A stretch of DNA of 64,000 nt from contig JADNRV010000004.1 of the NCBI GenBank assembly GCA_015499995.1, positions 186,001 to 250,000 on the forward strand. Direction: 5' to 3'. Below the pieces are notes generated by a model. The model did not search any database and was not told where the DNA came from. It worked only from the letters and a program-made list of their open reading frames with translations. This document shows, one piece after another, positions 34,153-45,999 of the stretch (positions are counted from its first letter, which is position 1; each line of letters starts with the position of its first letter). The stretch is from Flammula alnicola (taxonomy: Eukaryota; Basidiomycota; Agaricomycetes; Agaricales; Strophariaceae). Both the position numbers and the translations under genes were made by a program.

Positions 34153-34664
34153 TGTTATGCTGTATATGCCGATTTACGAGTTTAGAGAAGGTGTCGAAGG
34201 AGAAGGTTTGGTGCTCGTGAAATTCTTTGTTCGTTAGAGTGGGTGGGTGCCAGCCGGAGGAGCAGTCGAGCATGGTCGCTATGTTATGTACGAAACTACA
34301 GCACAGCCTCAAGCGCGGGGAATTGATCCCGGTACCGTCCCGGTGAACATTTATTATCTATGTAGCGTCACCAAAGCGTCACTTCTAGTTAAGTACATAA
34401 GGCCTCAAATTTTCAAATACTCTGAACCAACCCTCTGTATTTCTTCTGCGGAAGAGTGTATGTAATTGCAAACGCAAATATTCCCGCTTGCCAGTCGCTG
34501 TCGGAAATTTCCGACTGCTGTTGTAACGGCCGGGCCGTTTTCACTTCGATTCCTCCCCCGTCTACCTTACCGCCGATTCGTCAATTTGGGCCTCGAAATA
34601 TTGTGTATTATACGCCAGTCATTTTACATGTTAACATTGCCTTTGCGCAGCAGACCTTCAAGCT
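34153..34664. other. Intergenic region
   Basis: Holds the upstream region of the four-span membrane gene and a TGTCGGAAA element (34499-34540). No gene seen. Confidence 0.45.
34499..34540. repeat. Dispersed element containing a 16-bp palindrome
   Basis: GTCGGAAATTTCCGAC at 34500-34515 is a perfect palindrome. Together with the next 24 bases (TGCTGTTGTAACGGCCGGGC and CGTT) it matches 46166-46205 in about 34 of 40 positions. The TG start and dispersed copies suggest an LTR end or a MITE relic. Confidence 0.5.
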
Positions 34665-34673
34665 TCAAGCTTC
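34656..34673. repeat. Left arm of a distant inverted repeat
   Basis: CTTCAAGCTTCAAGCTTC here is the exact reverse complement of GAAGCTTGAAGCTTGAAG at 36992-37009. The arm overlaps the stop codon of the DUF3632 gene. Confidence 0.7.
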
Positions 34674-35692
34674 GGCCGCGATCATCGTCTCCTTCATCTT
34701 CTTCGCAACAGCTCGAGTTTCCTTGCTTGCCTCGTCGTTTACTGCTATTTCTTCCAATCTCTGCTTCCAGAACTGCCATTGTTCGACAGAAAACCCTGCA
34801 CTTCCTTTCCAATGTTTCCCACCGGCCATATCATTCCGACTAGCTCCTTCTCCATTCGCCCTGCAAAAGCCAAAAATAGTTTTGGCAGCCAGAGAAACCC
34901 ATACATTCGCCGGAAGGATACAGGCGTCGAGATGAGGTCCCACTTTATCGTAGCCGGCGATGTAATAATCAGGATCTTCCTCCAGAACGTTGCGCAAACG
35001 ATACACGGCAAGTCTCGAGAGATCGAAAACACCCTCTGCCGTCAACCGCGCAGCAAATCCCTGGAAATTAATATCGTGGATACGGGATTGCTTCTCTTCA
35101 TCGGAATCATTGTTTATGATAATGCCTATCGAATCATGAAAAAATTAATGCATATACGAATATGGGATCGTTATTTACCGTGTGTTTCAACGTTGTCCGT
35201 CAAAACGTCGTCCAGTATAGGGAGATCGGTCCAAAGCGTGGCTTGACGATTGTCCCAGTCGGCGATGACTATTGTTCTGGGATTAGGTAGGTCGTGGATG
35301 GCCTTCATCAACGCGGCGACTTTGTCCTGAGATGGGTGCTGCCAAGGGATTTGCTCTACAACGACAATGAAGAGATCCCAGAGGTGCATCAAGGAGGTAA
35401 ACTCCAACGAGCTGGAAGATGTATTCGTTGGGAAAAGTTTATCGATCTCCTCTGCAGCAGTCGTTGCCGACATCTCGGATGAGGGTTGGAGGTACGCATC
35501 GAGGATAGAGAAGACTTTTTGCTCGACATCAAGAGTGGATTGGTGCCGAGTCTTTTTGCCCCTGTGTATTTGGGGAAGACGAGATTCAGAGTGGTTGTGG
35601 TGGACATGATTTAAATAAAAGGCCTGGAGTTGACCTGCTCCGAGAACCTCAAGCTGAACGTTCCAACTTTCAATTTTACTTGAGATCCTCAA
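34665..35692 (-). CDS. DUF3632 domain protein
   Basis: Two exons (about 35179-35692 and 34665-35125) with a short intron. Exon 1 has VEQKVFSILDAYLQPSSEMS, AAEEIDKLF and LMHLWDLFIVVVEQIPWQHP, and ends LWTDLPILDDVL. Exon 2 has INFQGFAARLTAEGVFDLSR, LAVYRLRNVLEE, ACILPANVWVSLAAKTIFGF and FSVEQWQFWKQRLEEI. The order (acidic helical start, W-x-DLP, N-x-x-F-x-A-R-L, then AxxW and W-x-FWKxRxxE) is the pattern of the fungal DUF3632 family, whose role is unknown. The Met at 35692 is the furthest upstream in frame; a later start is possible because the first 45 residues look unlike the family. Confidence 0.7.
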
Positions 35693-38285
35693 ATTTTGGA
35701 TTTTTCGCTACGTAGGAACTATGGCGGTACGTCTCTACCTACCTACATACTTACCAGCAATCGCTTGCCCGTCGGAATCCCATCTTTTAATTTCGTCGTG
35801 CCCGAAGGTAACCTCGCCGACTCCGAAGGTAATGCAGCCGTCTAAAAATGGCAGAACGCGAGAAACATGTGGGACGCGAGTGCGAAAGTTGCTGAGTGTT
35901 CGAAGGACTCTGTCAAGGTGACTGGGAGTTCATTGGCAGGAAGGAGGACGTGCGAGGAAGAAGACTTTGCAGGAATAGCTGATCCACCACCACCGGGTTG
36001 GAGTGAGGTCCTCCGGTTATAAGTAATATTAAGTCGAATACATCGTGAATGTGAAAGTTTTTCATTTCCAGTCCGCACTGACCGCAACACATAACGAACG
36101 TTCGACGGAGCCCGATTCGCCGGTAAGCGCGCTTGGTTGCCGCAGGGAACTTGACGGACATGGTTGACACGACCTGTACCGTCGGATGGGATTCATTCAG
36201 ATCACCACGGTACTACCGGAAAGATGGCGGAATGGAGTTTAGTCGGTCGGCCAAAGACACGCTCTGTGTGTCGTCGTGATGTATCGTCCTCTGGCTGAAT
36301 GAGCGCAGCGGTTCTCAGCATTGCGATTACCGAAGGTAGGTGAGTAGCAGGCGCTTAGTGCGTAGATACGAGTAGCTAGAATGAAGGTGGCGGATCTCTG
36401 CTGGACTATCCTCGAGTTGAGAGGTTTGACAGCATCCTCGCGACCGAGTGGTACTTATTTAAGTCCTATTGGCATGGAAGAAGGACGGAGGACGCTGACG
36501 TCAGGCGTTATCTATGTCGGCTTGCTAGCACTGACACTTTATCATTCATCGTTATCTGGATATAAAGCAGCATGAAGCACAGTCAACGGTGATCGGAAGG
36601 AATTCTACGGACCTTCCATGACCTGCGCATCCGATGTCGACGTCTGAAGAGTGATAAATCCGCAAGGCAAGGCATGTTAAATACAACCACCGCTGTACGA
36701 GAGGACGTCGGATGGATATCTATAAGCACTGATGGCGTTAACTTAAATGTGAGAGGGGATATTTGGGGGATATAGTAAATATATACCCAACGTCTTTGAA
36801 TATCGGAAGAAAGGTCGAGGCATTTACGCCGTTGAACATGGCGATTTGCGGTCCCACAAGTGGGCGCCACACGCCGAGAGATGTTCGGGCTCATCGTGAT
36901 AGCAATCCATCGTTCGTTCTATAGCCAGAGCCGTGGAAAGATCGATGAATTATTCTCGACGAGATCAGTCCTTTATTCGCTCTAGAGGCCTGAAGCTTGA
37001 AGCTTGAAGCTGCGGTTGAATTGGGCTGAATGATGCCATCGTGCTCCCTGGTCATTTGACCGATTTCGAGTTTCGCGGGAACAGATACGACTTGAGTGTA
37101 CTAGCCCATGCGTCTGGCGATAAGTTCGATGCTGAGAATAGAGATAGATAAAGGACGCACTTCTAACTATTTCAGCCAACATCGTCCGGCCATTAAAGTG
37201 CATCAAGGCTTCAGCACTTGTCGGAAACACAGATTTAAAAGTGCTACCGCCGTGGTTGCAAATATGCATGCATGTATCTGAAAAATCGAGGAAGAATTGC
37301 AAAGGCGTCTCCTTGCGGATAAGGACGGAGAGCGGCGCGAAACTTGCGAGAACTAGGTACCAAATGAGGCGAATTTGCAATACGGGGAGCTGCGAATGGC
37401 CAGCGATTGCGTTTCCACCGTCGTGGCCAGATCACAAGGGACAGGAGGATGTTTTTCTAGACTTTCTCTGCCTCGTGTAGTATGCTCCATGTTGAAAGAT
37501 ATTCCCAACGCTATCTGGGAGCCGGTAACTTGGAAGAGCTGTGGTGAAGAGAGTAGAAAATGAAAAAGAGACATCAAAGATCAAAAAGACCGAAATGTGG
37601 TCTCAATGAGCACCTGGGACGAGCGCCTAACGATGTGAGGGTACTAGCAGTGAAATTTTATTATCTTCGAGGTGGATTGGAAGAAAGAAAGACGAAAAAT
37701 GAATTTTATCTTGCACGTGGGGTAACGCTGACACATACCTGGGTTTCTCTTTTAATCCTCAAAACCGGCTCCTCCTTTTTCTTTCTTTCCTTCCACCACC
37801 ATCACTGCGAAAGTATTTGTCTCTTCCATCGTCACCCACAGGCGACAGTGAGAGGCCTGATTGTGGCCCTCTCCCTCTCGTCTACAGTCCCACGTCGCTT
37901 CCGAACCTCAAACAATCCTCGTCTTTGTATCTCTTGTCAGTTGCCTCTTCTTTTTCCCGATTTAAGACACGCTCTGACGCTCTCGGAATCTTCCTTGCAG
38001 TTGTCAACACCAAATAGACCCCTGGAACGTGTTGTACACCATGATCATCTCCCTGTAAAACCGAAGACCACGACCCATCAACACCTGCTTGTTGTCAAGC
38101 TCGCCTCACGCACGCCTACTCTACTCTACATTTCAACAGTCACAAATACCCTTTTTACGTCCAAGACGTCCCTGTGATCCATTCGAAATAAATTCCATAC
38201 AAAAGAGCATTCTTCTAATTCAATCAATCCATCGACATCCTTATCCCAAGACACGGCACTCACCACGACTACTCATATTCCAACC
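35693..38285. other. Gene-poor stretch with no confident gene
   Basis: About 2.6 kb. On the minus strand, 35,780-36,160 could encode a small protein (MSVKFPAATKRAYRRIGLRR, then after a possible intron TSLQPGGGGSAIPAKSSSSH). 37,000-37,560 has a hydrophobic frame (IRLIWYLVLASFAPLSVLIR). Neither has a recognisable family or a full exon set, so neither is called. The last 600 bases before 38286 are pyrimidine-rich and look like a long 5' leader of the kinase gene. Confidence 0.4.
36992..37009. repeat. Right arm of a distant inverted repeat
   Basis: GAAGCTTGAAGCTTGAAG, the exact reverse complement of 34656-34673 about 2.3 kb away. Confidence 0.7.
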
Positions 38286-40587
38286 ATGGCCATTCCCGAA
38301 TCGTCAGGAGAGACATCACAAACGGAGGGTGAAGGTGACAGCCCCGACAAACCTCCCCATGCAGACATATCCAGTCAATTCCAGTCATCTTTGAACATTT
38401 CTCACATCAGCAGTCATTCAAGTTCTGCCACCATGAAACCCACAAATGGTTCCGCCCACGCCTCTCCGGACGTGAGTTCCAGCCCAGGATCCTATCCACT
38501 GCCGCCCCCAGATTCACTCTTCACTGGTATTAAACAGCCGGGCTACACACGTAGCATGTTAGAGAAACTGGTTGCAGTCCCGCTTTCCAGCGCCTCTTCC
38601 GGGTCCTCGGACCAGCACCACCAACACAAGCGACAGCCTTCAGCCCCACAAACCCCCATCCACTCGCCTTCCGCCACGTCGCCCACGGACAGTTCCTGGG
38701 AAGGACCGAGCGCACCTCCCAGTCGAGGACCCAGCAGACCTCCCAGCCAGCCAGCCAGTCGTGCTCCGAGTATGTCGGCCGGTGTTTCCGGCGGCAAGAT
38801 CGCTGCCCCGCCGCCTGTTTTCGTGCCTGCAGGGCGGGAAAGGCGTGCCAGCAGGGCCAGCGATGCGCCCTTGGTTACCCCTGTCAAGAAGCCGGCCTCG
38901 GTCCACTCCGATAAAGGAGACGGATCATCTCACAAGTTCAATTTGAAGGACCTGCTGGCGAATGGCCCCAAGCTGAACAGGAAAAGCTCCCAGAGGTCGA
39001 CATCCTCCAGAAGGTCGGACTCGGACGCTGGAGATGGACGGGCGAAGAGCGTAGGCGGTGATAGCGCTGTCAGTTTGACGCAGAAGTATGGTGTGTGCCA
39101 AAAGATTGCGATCGGGAAAGGTGCCACGAGTGTGGTCCGACTGGCTCACAAGTGGGATCGCAGTGAAGAGAAACTCTACGCCATCAAGGTTAGTGTCGGT
39201 GTTCTGCTGCTGCTGCGAGAGGCCACCCTACAACAAAGTCTCACCTCTTTTTTCCTACAGGAATTCCGTAAACGCCGCAAGAACGAATCAGAAAAGGAGT
39301 ACGTGAAGAAACTCACTGCCGAGTTCTGCATTTCGTCGACTTTGCACCATCCCAATATTGTTGAAACCGTCGATCTGGTTCAGGACGAGAATCAGCATTG
39401 GTGTGAAGTGATGGAGTTCTGTCCGGGAGGAGACCTGTACGCCGCGATCAAGAAAGGGTGAGTCCTGCTTCGTGCCTACCTTCCATCTTCATCGGTACCA
39501 TTTTCTATGCCTTGTGTCGTTCGGCGGGCTGAAGAAGGGATGGAAAACATTCCTTTTGTCGTTCTTTTATACTCTTATCCCTTTCCTTTCGTGTTTCATA
39601 TATTTCTCCGAACCTCGCTGGGCATGTCATCGACTGTCCTTGGCCTTGTCGCCCTTGACGGTTTCTCGGCCCGTGTTCCGGGGCGATTTGCCTTTTTCCT
39701 TTTCCATCCATGCCTTCGTCGAACACATCCTGAAAATGATTCTTTTTTTATCAACAGAGGGATGAGCCCTAGCGAAGTAGAATGCTGCTTCAAGCAAATT
39801 CTGAACGGGGTCTCCTACCTTCATAGTCAAGGCGTTGCTCATCGTGATATCAAGCCCGAGAACTTGTTCTTCGACACTAAAGGCCACTTGAAAGTGCGTT
39901 ACCCCATAGCCTTCTTCTGGAATAATGCGACTTAAACCTTTTCCTCGTGTAGATTGGTGACTACGGGGCATCGACTGTGTATCGTCTTCCCTGGGAAGCG
40001 ACAGTGCACATGTCGACGGGGCTTTGCGGAAGCGAGCCCTACATTGCCCCGGAACAATTTTTAGGCAAACGTAAGCCTCCCTAATTGCTGTTGCTCATAT
40101 GCAGAGCAGCCTGACGTATCGTCCTTGCTTGCTTTCTGTTGATGCATCTCAAAACGCCCTTGGTCCCAAATCCACCTCTCCTCCTCGTCGCTGCCGTGAA
40201 TGCGCTTCTCTAGCCTACGATGCGCGACTGGTGGACATTTGGGCGTGCGGTATCGTTTACTACTGCCTCCACTTCCAAGAGCTGCCGTGGCGCGCGGCTC
40301 AACCAGCCACGGACCCGCTGTACTCTTCGTATGCGCAAGCATGTGCCAACACCAACCCGGCGGTGTCCGCGTGTCCGCCGACGATCAACAACCTGAGCCC
40401 CAGAGCATGTCGCAGCCTCATCCGCAAGATGCTGGAGCCAGACCCGAGGCATCGGTTTACCATTGAGGATGTTATCGCCCATTCGTGGATCCAGTCAATC
40501 GAGGTATGTCATGAAGTGGCAGACCCGAAACATGTCCATGTCAGCGCGCGGGCGATGGGGATGGCGTATCTGGGAAATGGAACATAG
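38286..40587 (+). CDS. HAL4/SAT4-like serine/threonine protein kinase
   Basis: Five exons (38286-39188, 39261-39457, 39758-39893, 39953-40070, 40214-40587). The first about 260 residues are Ser/Pro-rich and probably disordered. The kinase domain starts at [20 protein letters not shown] (glycine loop), then YAIK (beta3 Lys), [20 protein letters not shown] (catalytic loop), IGDYGAS in place of [36 protein letters not shown] and [15 protein letters not shown]. The end, [20 protein letters not shown], is typical of the HAL4/HAL5/NPR1 group, which in yeast regulates potassium and nutrient transporters at the plasma membrane. DYG keeps the metal-binding Asp, so activity is expected. The unusually long second intron (about 300 bases) contains an open frame but no domain. 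Confidence 0.85.
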
Positions 40588-41513
40588 ACGAGGCTTTTGT
40601 GAGTTCTTCGATCTGCATGATCTGTGGTGTTGCTCGTTAACCTTCAAGTTGCAGTGAAGATACTATTTCATTGGACATTGGACAATTTACTTTTGTCATG
40701 TGGTTTTTCACAGGAGCATTCAGCCCAGTCCCCCTGTCCTCATTGGTACCCTCATTCCTCGTCTATATTCCGAACTCTCATCTGTTGCATTGCGTTCTCT
40801 CCTTGGTCTTTCGGCAGTGTTTTTTTGGCACGATCTCTTAACTATTTGGTGGTCCTTTCTTTTATAGTTGATCGTTCGGTTTTCACGACCCTCCATCTCA
40901 AATTTGCCTTGGTCTTTCGGCTTGCTTTCGTCGTTTCTGTTTTATCTCATCTTCACGCCCGTGAGCGGTTCACGTTTTTGAATGACTTGTGGTTATGACT
41001 TGTCCTTCGTCTCGCGTGGAGCGAGCTGCGACCTATATACGTATGTAGTTCGAATAATTAGGGATCATCATCAGAATTATATTTGGTGTTTTTCCTCCTT
41101 GTTATTTGCGTGTTTAGACGGCTGCTCTTTATTTATGTGACGTTGCCAGCTTGGAGGGATCAGATGCACTATAAACCTGTGCGTATACGTCCTTCCTTGA
41201 CTCTGTTCCATCACCATCAAATCATCAAGCTCATGCTCGGCCACATTGACACCTCAGTCTCTTAGACTATTTCTACAACTTGCTCCATAAGTACCCTACC
41301 GACCGACACCAGAGATTGATGAAACATGGCTGATGTATCTAGGACAAGGCCACTCAATACCCGTGCAATGTTCATCCAGAACGCAATTGGCCATATGAAC
41401 CGTGGCAGTGATTACGAAGGTGTATGCAAGACTACATAAAGTGTCTGTCTGGGTGAAACAACAACAGCCTCCACGAACCTAAAGACGGATTTTATCCCAC
41501 ATCGAACTCACAA
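40588..41513. other. Intergenic region
   Basis: T-rich 3' region of the kinase gene followed by unique sequence. No gene, RNA or repeat recognised. Confidence 0.45.
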
Positions 41514-42283
41514 ATGTCCGACGACGCCTTCCCCAACGCCGAGGAAATCTTCCGCGACGCTCTCTCCATTCCTGACCCCGCTCCAACACTGCTGAACCTG
41601 ATCAAGGAGCATCCGACCTACCCCGCCGTATCAGACCTTCTGTTCTACTACACAGAGGTCGCTGGAGAACAGCCCTCGCGCGCAAATGCTTTAGCGACTG
41701 CATTGATCACCGTGCGGGACGCTCCAGACGCACCCATCATTCAGGCCAACGGCCTCGCGGGGTTGTTCAGCCGCAAGCTCGCTGATCTCCACTCGCGGGG
41801 TTTCGAGTTGGACGACGATGCCAAAGAATTCGGTCCTTCGAATGCATTCCTGACTACGTCCCTTCTGTCGGGCTTGTCTTTCAAGCACAAGCTGACTTCG
41901 TCGTCTGATCAATACGGGAATATCGTGGATGGTCTGGACGCCGTTGCGGGTTCTTCAGCCTACAATCCTGAAGTTCTCGTTGTTGGGGCGTGCATCCAGC
42001 TCCTCACAGCTGGTTCCAGCATTATCCCAGCGGCTACATCCTACATCAAATCCGTGGACGAAGTCGTTTCGAAACTCAAGGCCCAAAAGTCTGCAGGGAC
42101 TGTGAAGGATCAGAACGCGCAAAAACTATTGGAGGTTCGTAATTCTCTGGTAATATGATATCTGCCACTTTATCTAATTGAACATATCCTCGACAGCTTA
42201 CTATCTCACATGCGGCAAACGGATTCCAAAGCGCCAATGATATCGACAACGCTTGGGGGCTCCTTTTCCCGGCAGAAGCGTAA
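41514..42283 (+). CDS. Unrecognised conserved-looking soluble protein
   Basis: Two exons (41514-42134 and 42197-42283) joined by a 62-base intron give about 235 residues. Sequence includes FPNAEEIFRDALSIPDPAPT, LLNLIKEHPTYPAVSDLLFY, NGLAGLFSRKLADLHSRGFE and, in exon 2, LTISHAANGFQSANDIDNAW. No signal peptide or membrane segment. Mostly helical in appearance with clean codon usage, so the gene is likely real. No family is recognised. Codon-level regularity and the neat intron are the main support. Confidence 0.6.
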
Positions 42284-42772
42284 GGGCGTAAGGGATTGAT
42301 GAGAAGAACAAAAGAGTTGTATTATTATTTTCAAACCCGGACAATAAATACGAACTGTTAAGCTACGTCGGATACAACTAGTGGTCTGAAAAGTACTACT
42401 TGGTGTAAGTTCTCGAAGACTCGAAGTTCATTGTTCAAGTCGTAAATCAGAGAAACAGTGGCACGTGCAGTGACACTGTTGCTTGGACTCAACTTGGACT
42501 CGGATGGGGCTGGATGTCTTCTTGATTCTTCTCGTCGATGTTGCTGTGTTTGCCTTGCATTGAGATGATTGACCAACTTCCAGAAGGGCGAGAAATCGGA
42601 TAATGAAACAGTCACGTTGATTCTTATTCAAGATACCAGATGAGTAATTTTCGGAAGCACTGCCTCTGCAGCGCCTAAATGCTCTTCTTGTCGGGAGGCT
42701 TCAAGCCTCAAGGCCTCAAGCCGCACAGTTCATTTTCCCTGCTGGTCTTGATTGCCCTACATATATGTGGTC
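42284..42772. other. Intergenic region
   Basis: No gene seen. Contains short GCCTCAAG repeats at about 42,700-42,722 (CTTCAAGCCTCAAGGCCTCA). Confidence 0.45.
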
Positions 42773-44384
42773 ATGGAAGGACGGTCCTCAAGCCATGTCC
42801 CCGACCTTGCTTTTGACCCAGAAGAGATCATTCACTTCGAGGATACAATTCCCATAGAGCTAACCGACTTCAGGCCAACCATTGTCTCCAGTCCAACAAC
42901 ACCGCCGCAATGGCACCCAAGGCTGACACCATATCGCCTCATGATTCTCCTTACCACGATTTGCATTGGTACAGCTAAAGCCGTAGCCACACAACGAGGC
43001 AGTATGGATGTTCCAATTACACTGGACTGGGTTTCGGGGGTTGTTGTGTTCTTGGTGTGAGTATCGCTCTTCTCTTTCTTGATCCTACTCGTTTATGATT
43101 CAAATCCGACCAGTTTTTTCCTTACTGGACCGTACGAATCACGGAAAGATATTCCGCGTTATTTAGCGTGGATGTTTGAACTCGACTGTATGGACGCCAT
43201 ATGGTGGCTTCTCGACGCTGCATTGTCTATTCCACGCCCTCGGTATATGACAGAAGAGCGGCCGACGGAGGCCATTGAGACGGATTCTACAATATTTACA
43301 ACGTATCGTCTCCTTACTTCCGCCACAGTCACTTTGTTTGGCATGACAAAAGCAGGCCTCAGTTACTGGGGCCTCTCCACTGGGGCAAATTGGGTTGATT
43401 GGTTGCTTGGTGTCGTGGCCACTTCCATGTGTGTTCACTCACTGCCTCTTAAGGCGAGCTTCAAAACTGATGCCAGTTTCAAAATAGCCTCTACATCTTA
43501 GGACTATATGAAAACAACTCGTTGGGGAAATGGGCGTCTTTCTTCATGACCGACCGTTCGCAGATGGTGTATGCAGGTGGGTAAGCCTTTGACCCGAAGG
43601 CTGGTCGTCATTTCCAGAATGCTTCAGCTCATCCCATTACAGGCCGAAAGATCGGAGCATACACACTTTTTGTGGGCCTTGTGTGGGCAGGTCTATCGGG
43701 AGTTATCAAGACTTCCGAGATTCTGTATCCCAGCCCCGATGGAGAGCCTTACGAATGGACAGACATCCCTCAAATCCCGGTATTACTAAAACGCGTAACT
43801 CCTTACATCGTTAACATCGGAGCACACATTTCCATCGTGTTTGGGGTTCTCGTGACGGCGGCTGGGACTGTTACAATATTGCGGTCCGCGTTTGGAGACT
43901 ATAATGGCAATGGCGGGCCCTTTTTGCAACGTATATACCATGGGATTGTCGTCCCGTCAGGGCTTTTTTTGCGTGCTGGTGAGTACGGTAACATTGAACG
44001 AGACGCTAGTTCAAAAGCTGACCTGACCTGTTTGTTTCAGTCTCGAACAAGCTGATAAACCTCGTTTATGGAGCCCGCTATATTGCAGCTCTGCTAGCAT
44101 GCATTTTAATCCCTGCACTCCTCTACACGTTCTTTGCCATCATGCTTTACTACCTGCGCTTCTACCTTGGGCCCACGCCTGTGTTTGCTGCGCTTGCATA
44201 TTTCATGGTTGGATCGATTATCCTTGCTTTCACGGCCCTGATGGCACTGATACTATGGATTGACACTCTTCCATGGGCGATTGCTGGACTTGCGAAATCG
44301 ATCCGAGACTTTATTTTAAGGATCCTCGATTTGCACTACGGATTTAGCGAGTTTTGCGATAGCCTTCAAGATAATCTCGTATGA
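42773..44384 (+). CDS. Multi-pass membrane protein of unknown function
   Basis: Five exons (42773-43056, 43114-43428, 43488-43576, 43643-43978, 44041-44384) join in frame to about 455 residues. A polar N-terminus (MEGRSSSHVPDLAFDPEEII) is followed by roughly eight hydrophobic segments: YRLMILLTTICIGTAKAVAT, DWVSGVVVFLVF, LLTSATVTLFGMTKAGLSYW, AYTLFVGLVWAGLSGVIKTS, HISIVFGVLVTAAGTVTILR, IAALLACILIPALLYTFFAI and MVGSIILAFTALMALILWID among them. The start was chosen at 42773, the first ATG in frame. The family is not recognised; such proteins are frequent in mushroom genomes without a known role. Confidence 0.65.
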
Positions 44385-44753
44385 CTTGTATTCTAGGCTG
44401 TATTTATACATATAAGTGCCTGCTTATTATTTATATTCCCGTTAAACAGCCTTCCTCTTTTCCTTCTCCGACGTTCTTGAGATCTGAGACATCCTAATAA
44501 TATTGTGGAAATTCAATAATTCTTCCTATGTCAATGGCATGTGGGAATTAATTAGCGCCCAGCCCTGAGCCTTATTTAGCCACCCTCTGGCACGTGCATG
44601 TTCGTTTTCAAAATTTCCGAGAGTTGTCCTCAGGTGTCTTTTGAGTCTCCTGTTTCTCTCGCTACCTCAACATTGGTTCCAGGAATCGTGATCGCGATTC
44701 GCGACCTCCGTCGTGCATCAAGTAAATGTGTTTTAATCGTTGTCTATGAAGAT
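44385..44753. other. Intergenic region
   Basis: AT-rich. Presumed promoter of the F-box gene; nothing else seen. Confidence 0.45.
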
Positions 44754-45999
44754 ATGGCACCGCGAACACGTTCGAACCGCATCGAAGTGCTTGCACAGCA
44801 GCAGTCACTTGCGAGTGGCGGGCCCTTCAATACACAAGGGTTCCCAGCGCTTCCAGACGAGCTCTACCTCGAAATTATATCTAATTTACCAGCTATTCCA
44901 ATTCCAACCGAGGACTACAAATTCCCAAGCAACATCTCAGCCTCTGCGGCGCAGACATCTGACCTTGTTCGCGTTGTCGCAGACGTGTCGCTCTCTTCGA
45001 CGCGTTTTCTTGCGGTATCTATGGCAGCGCATTGAGGTGTATAACGAGATGGATACAGGCAATGGTCCCCTTCCTAGTTGTCAAGTTTCCCGCCAAAGTC
45101 GAGGCGTAAGCAAAGCCGCAACCGGTTTTATCAATAAAAAGTATGCCACAGAGCTCGTACGGCAGTTGGAGATCGTCACCATTCGTGATCCCAGTCTGGC
45201 AGAACATGTAAAGTTAGTAGTCAGTTCGTGTCGTTGAATGATTCTCACCTCTTCTGATTCTTTGCACAGCTTCGTTAATGTGCTCGTTGTCGAATATTCT
45301 GTGGAAACAGTGCTTCAAGAGCTGGCACGATGCATCGCCCAGTTCCCGAACCTCCACACAGTCCAACTCAACTTTGCCTTTAATGTGACTGCTCTCAAAT
45401 TGACTAAGACCTTTACTCCGTACAAGTATCCCCAAATTCGCAATGTCTCAATAATTCTTCCCTCTTGCCCCGGAGTGCGACGGGTTACCCCGTATCAGAG
45501 TCGGACCTGGGACAGCCTTCTACATACTGAGGTCCTTGGCCTCCTTAAATACACGTCAACAACTATCAAAGGTGGGCTTCCCTGTAATTATCACTACGTT
45601 TCGCTAACCACACGAGCCACTTCCTCTTTAGACATGGTTCAAAGCTTGCCAAACCTGCGCGATGTCACACTGGATGCCGACATTCTTAGGAAAGGTTTTG
45701 TAGGTTTTCTCCTTTATCGTCACCCCGCGGGAGGTTAACTAATGAACGCTACTCAGCAACACATACAACAGTTGTCTAAGCTGCGTCGCTTACAGACAAT
45801 TAGAATCAAGTTGAACGGCAAGCAGATGGTTTGGAGTTATCAACACATCGTTATGGATCCAGCGTCAAAGGAAGAGATTAAAGAATGGATGGAATGGGCA
45901 CAAACCATTCTGTCGAGTATCCCAGATGACGAGAAGTTGGTTCGAAAGAAAGTAATTGTCACTCGTGTAGATGGCAAAGTAGAAACTCGTACTCTATAG
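44754..45999 (+). CDS. F-box-like protein with apparent frameshift
   Basis: Exons about 44754-45212, 45270-45571, 45632-45699 and 45757-45999. The start is MAPRTRSNRIEVLAQQQSLA. The F-box begins FPALPDELYLEIISNLPAIP and should continue into LFALSQTCRSLRRVFLRYLW then QRIEV, but the two halves are in different frames; one base is gained or lost between about 44,890 and 44,950, and no splice signals there can fix it. Downstream are leucine-rich segments (FPNLHTVQLNFAF, LPNLRDVTLDADIL, LSKLRRLQTIRIKLNGKQ). F-box proteins of this type serve as substrate adaptors in SCF ubiquitin ligases. This is either a pseudogene in the making or an assembly indel. Confidence 0.65.

Noticed and set aside
37000..37560. 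Hydrophobic minus-strand frame (IRLIWYLVLASFAPLSVLIR)
   Set aside because: One segment only, without a start, partner exons or a family.
39507..39935. 142-codon open frame inside the HAL4-like kinase
   Set aside because: It covers a long intron plus an exon of the kinase; the intron part has no domain and the kinase exons splice around it.
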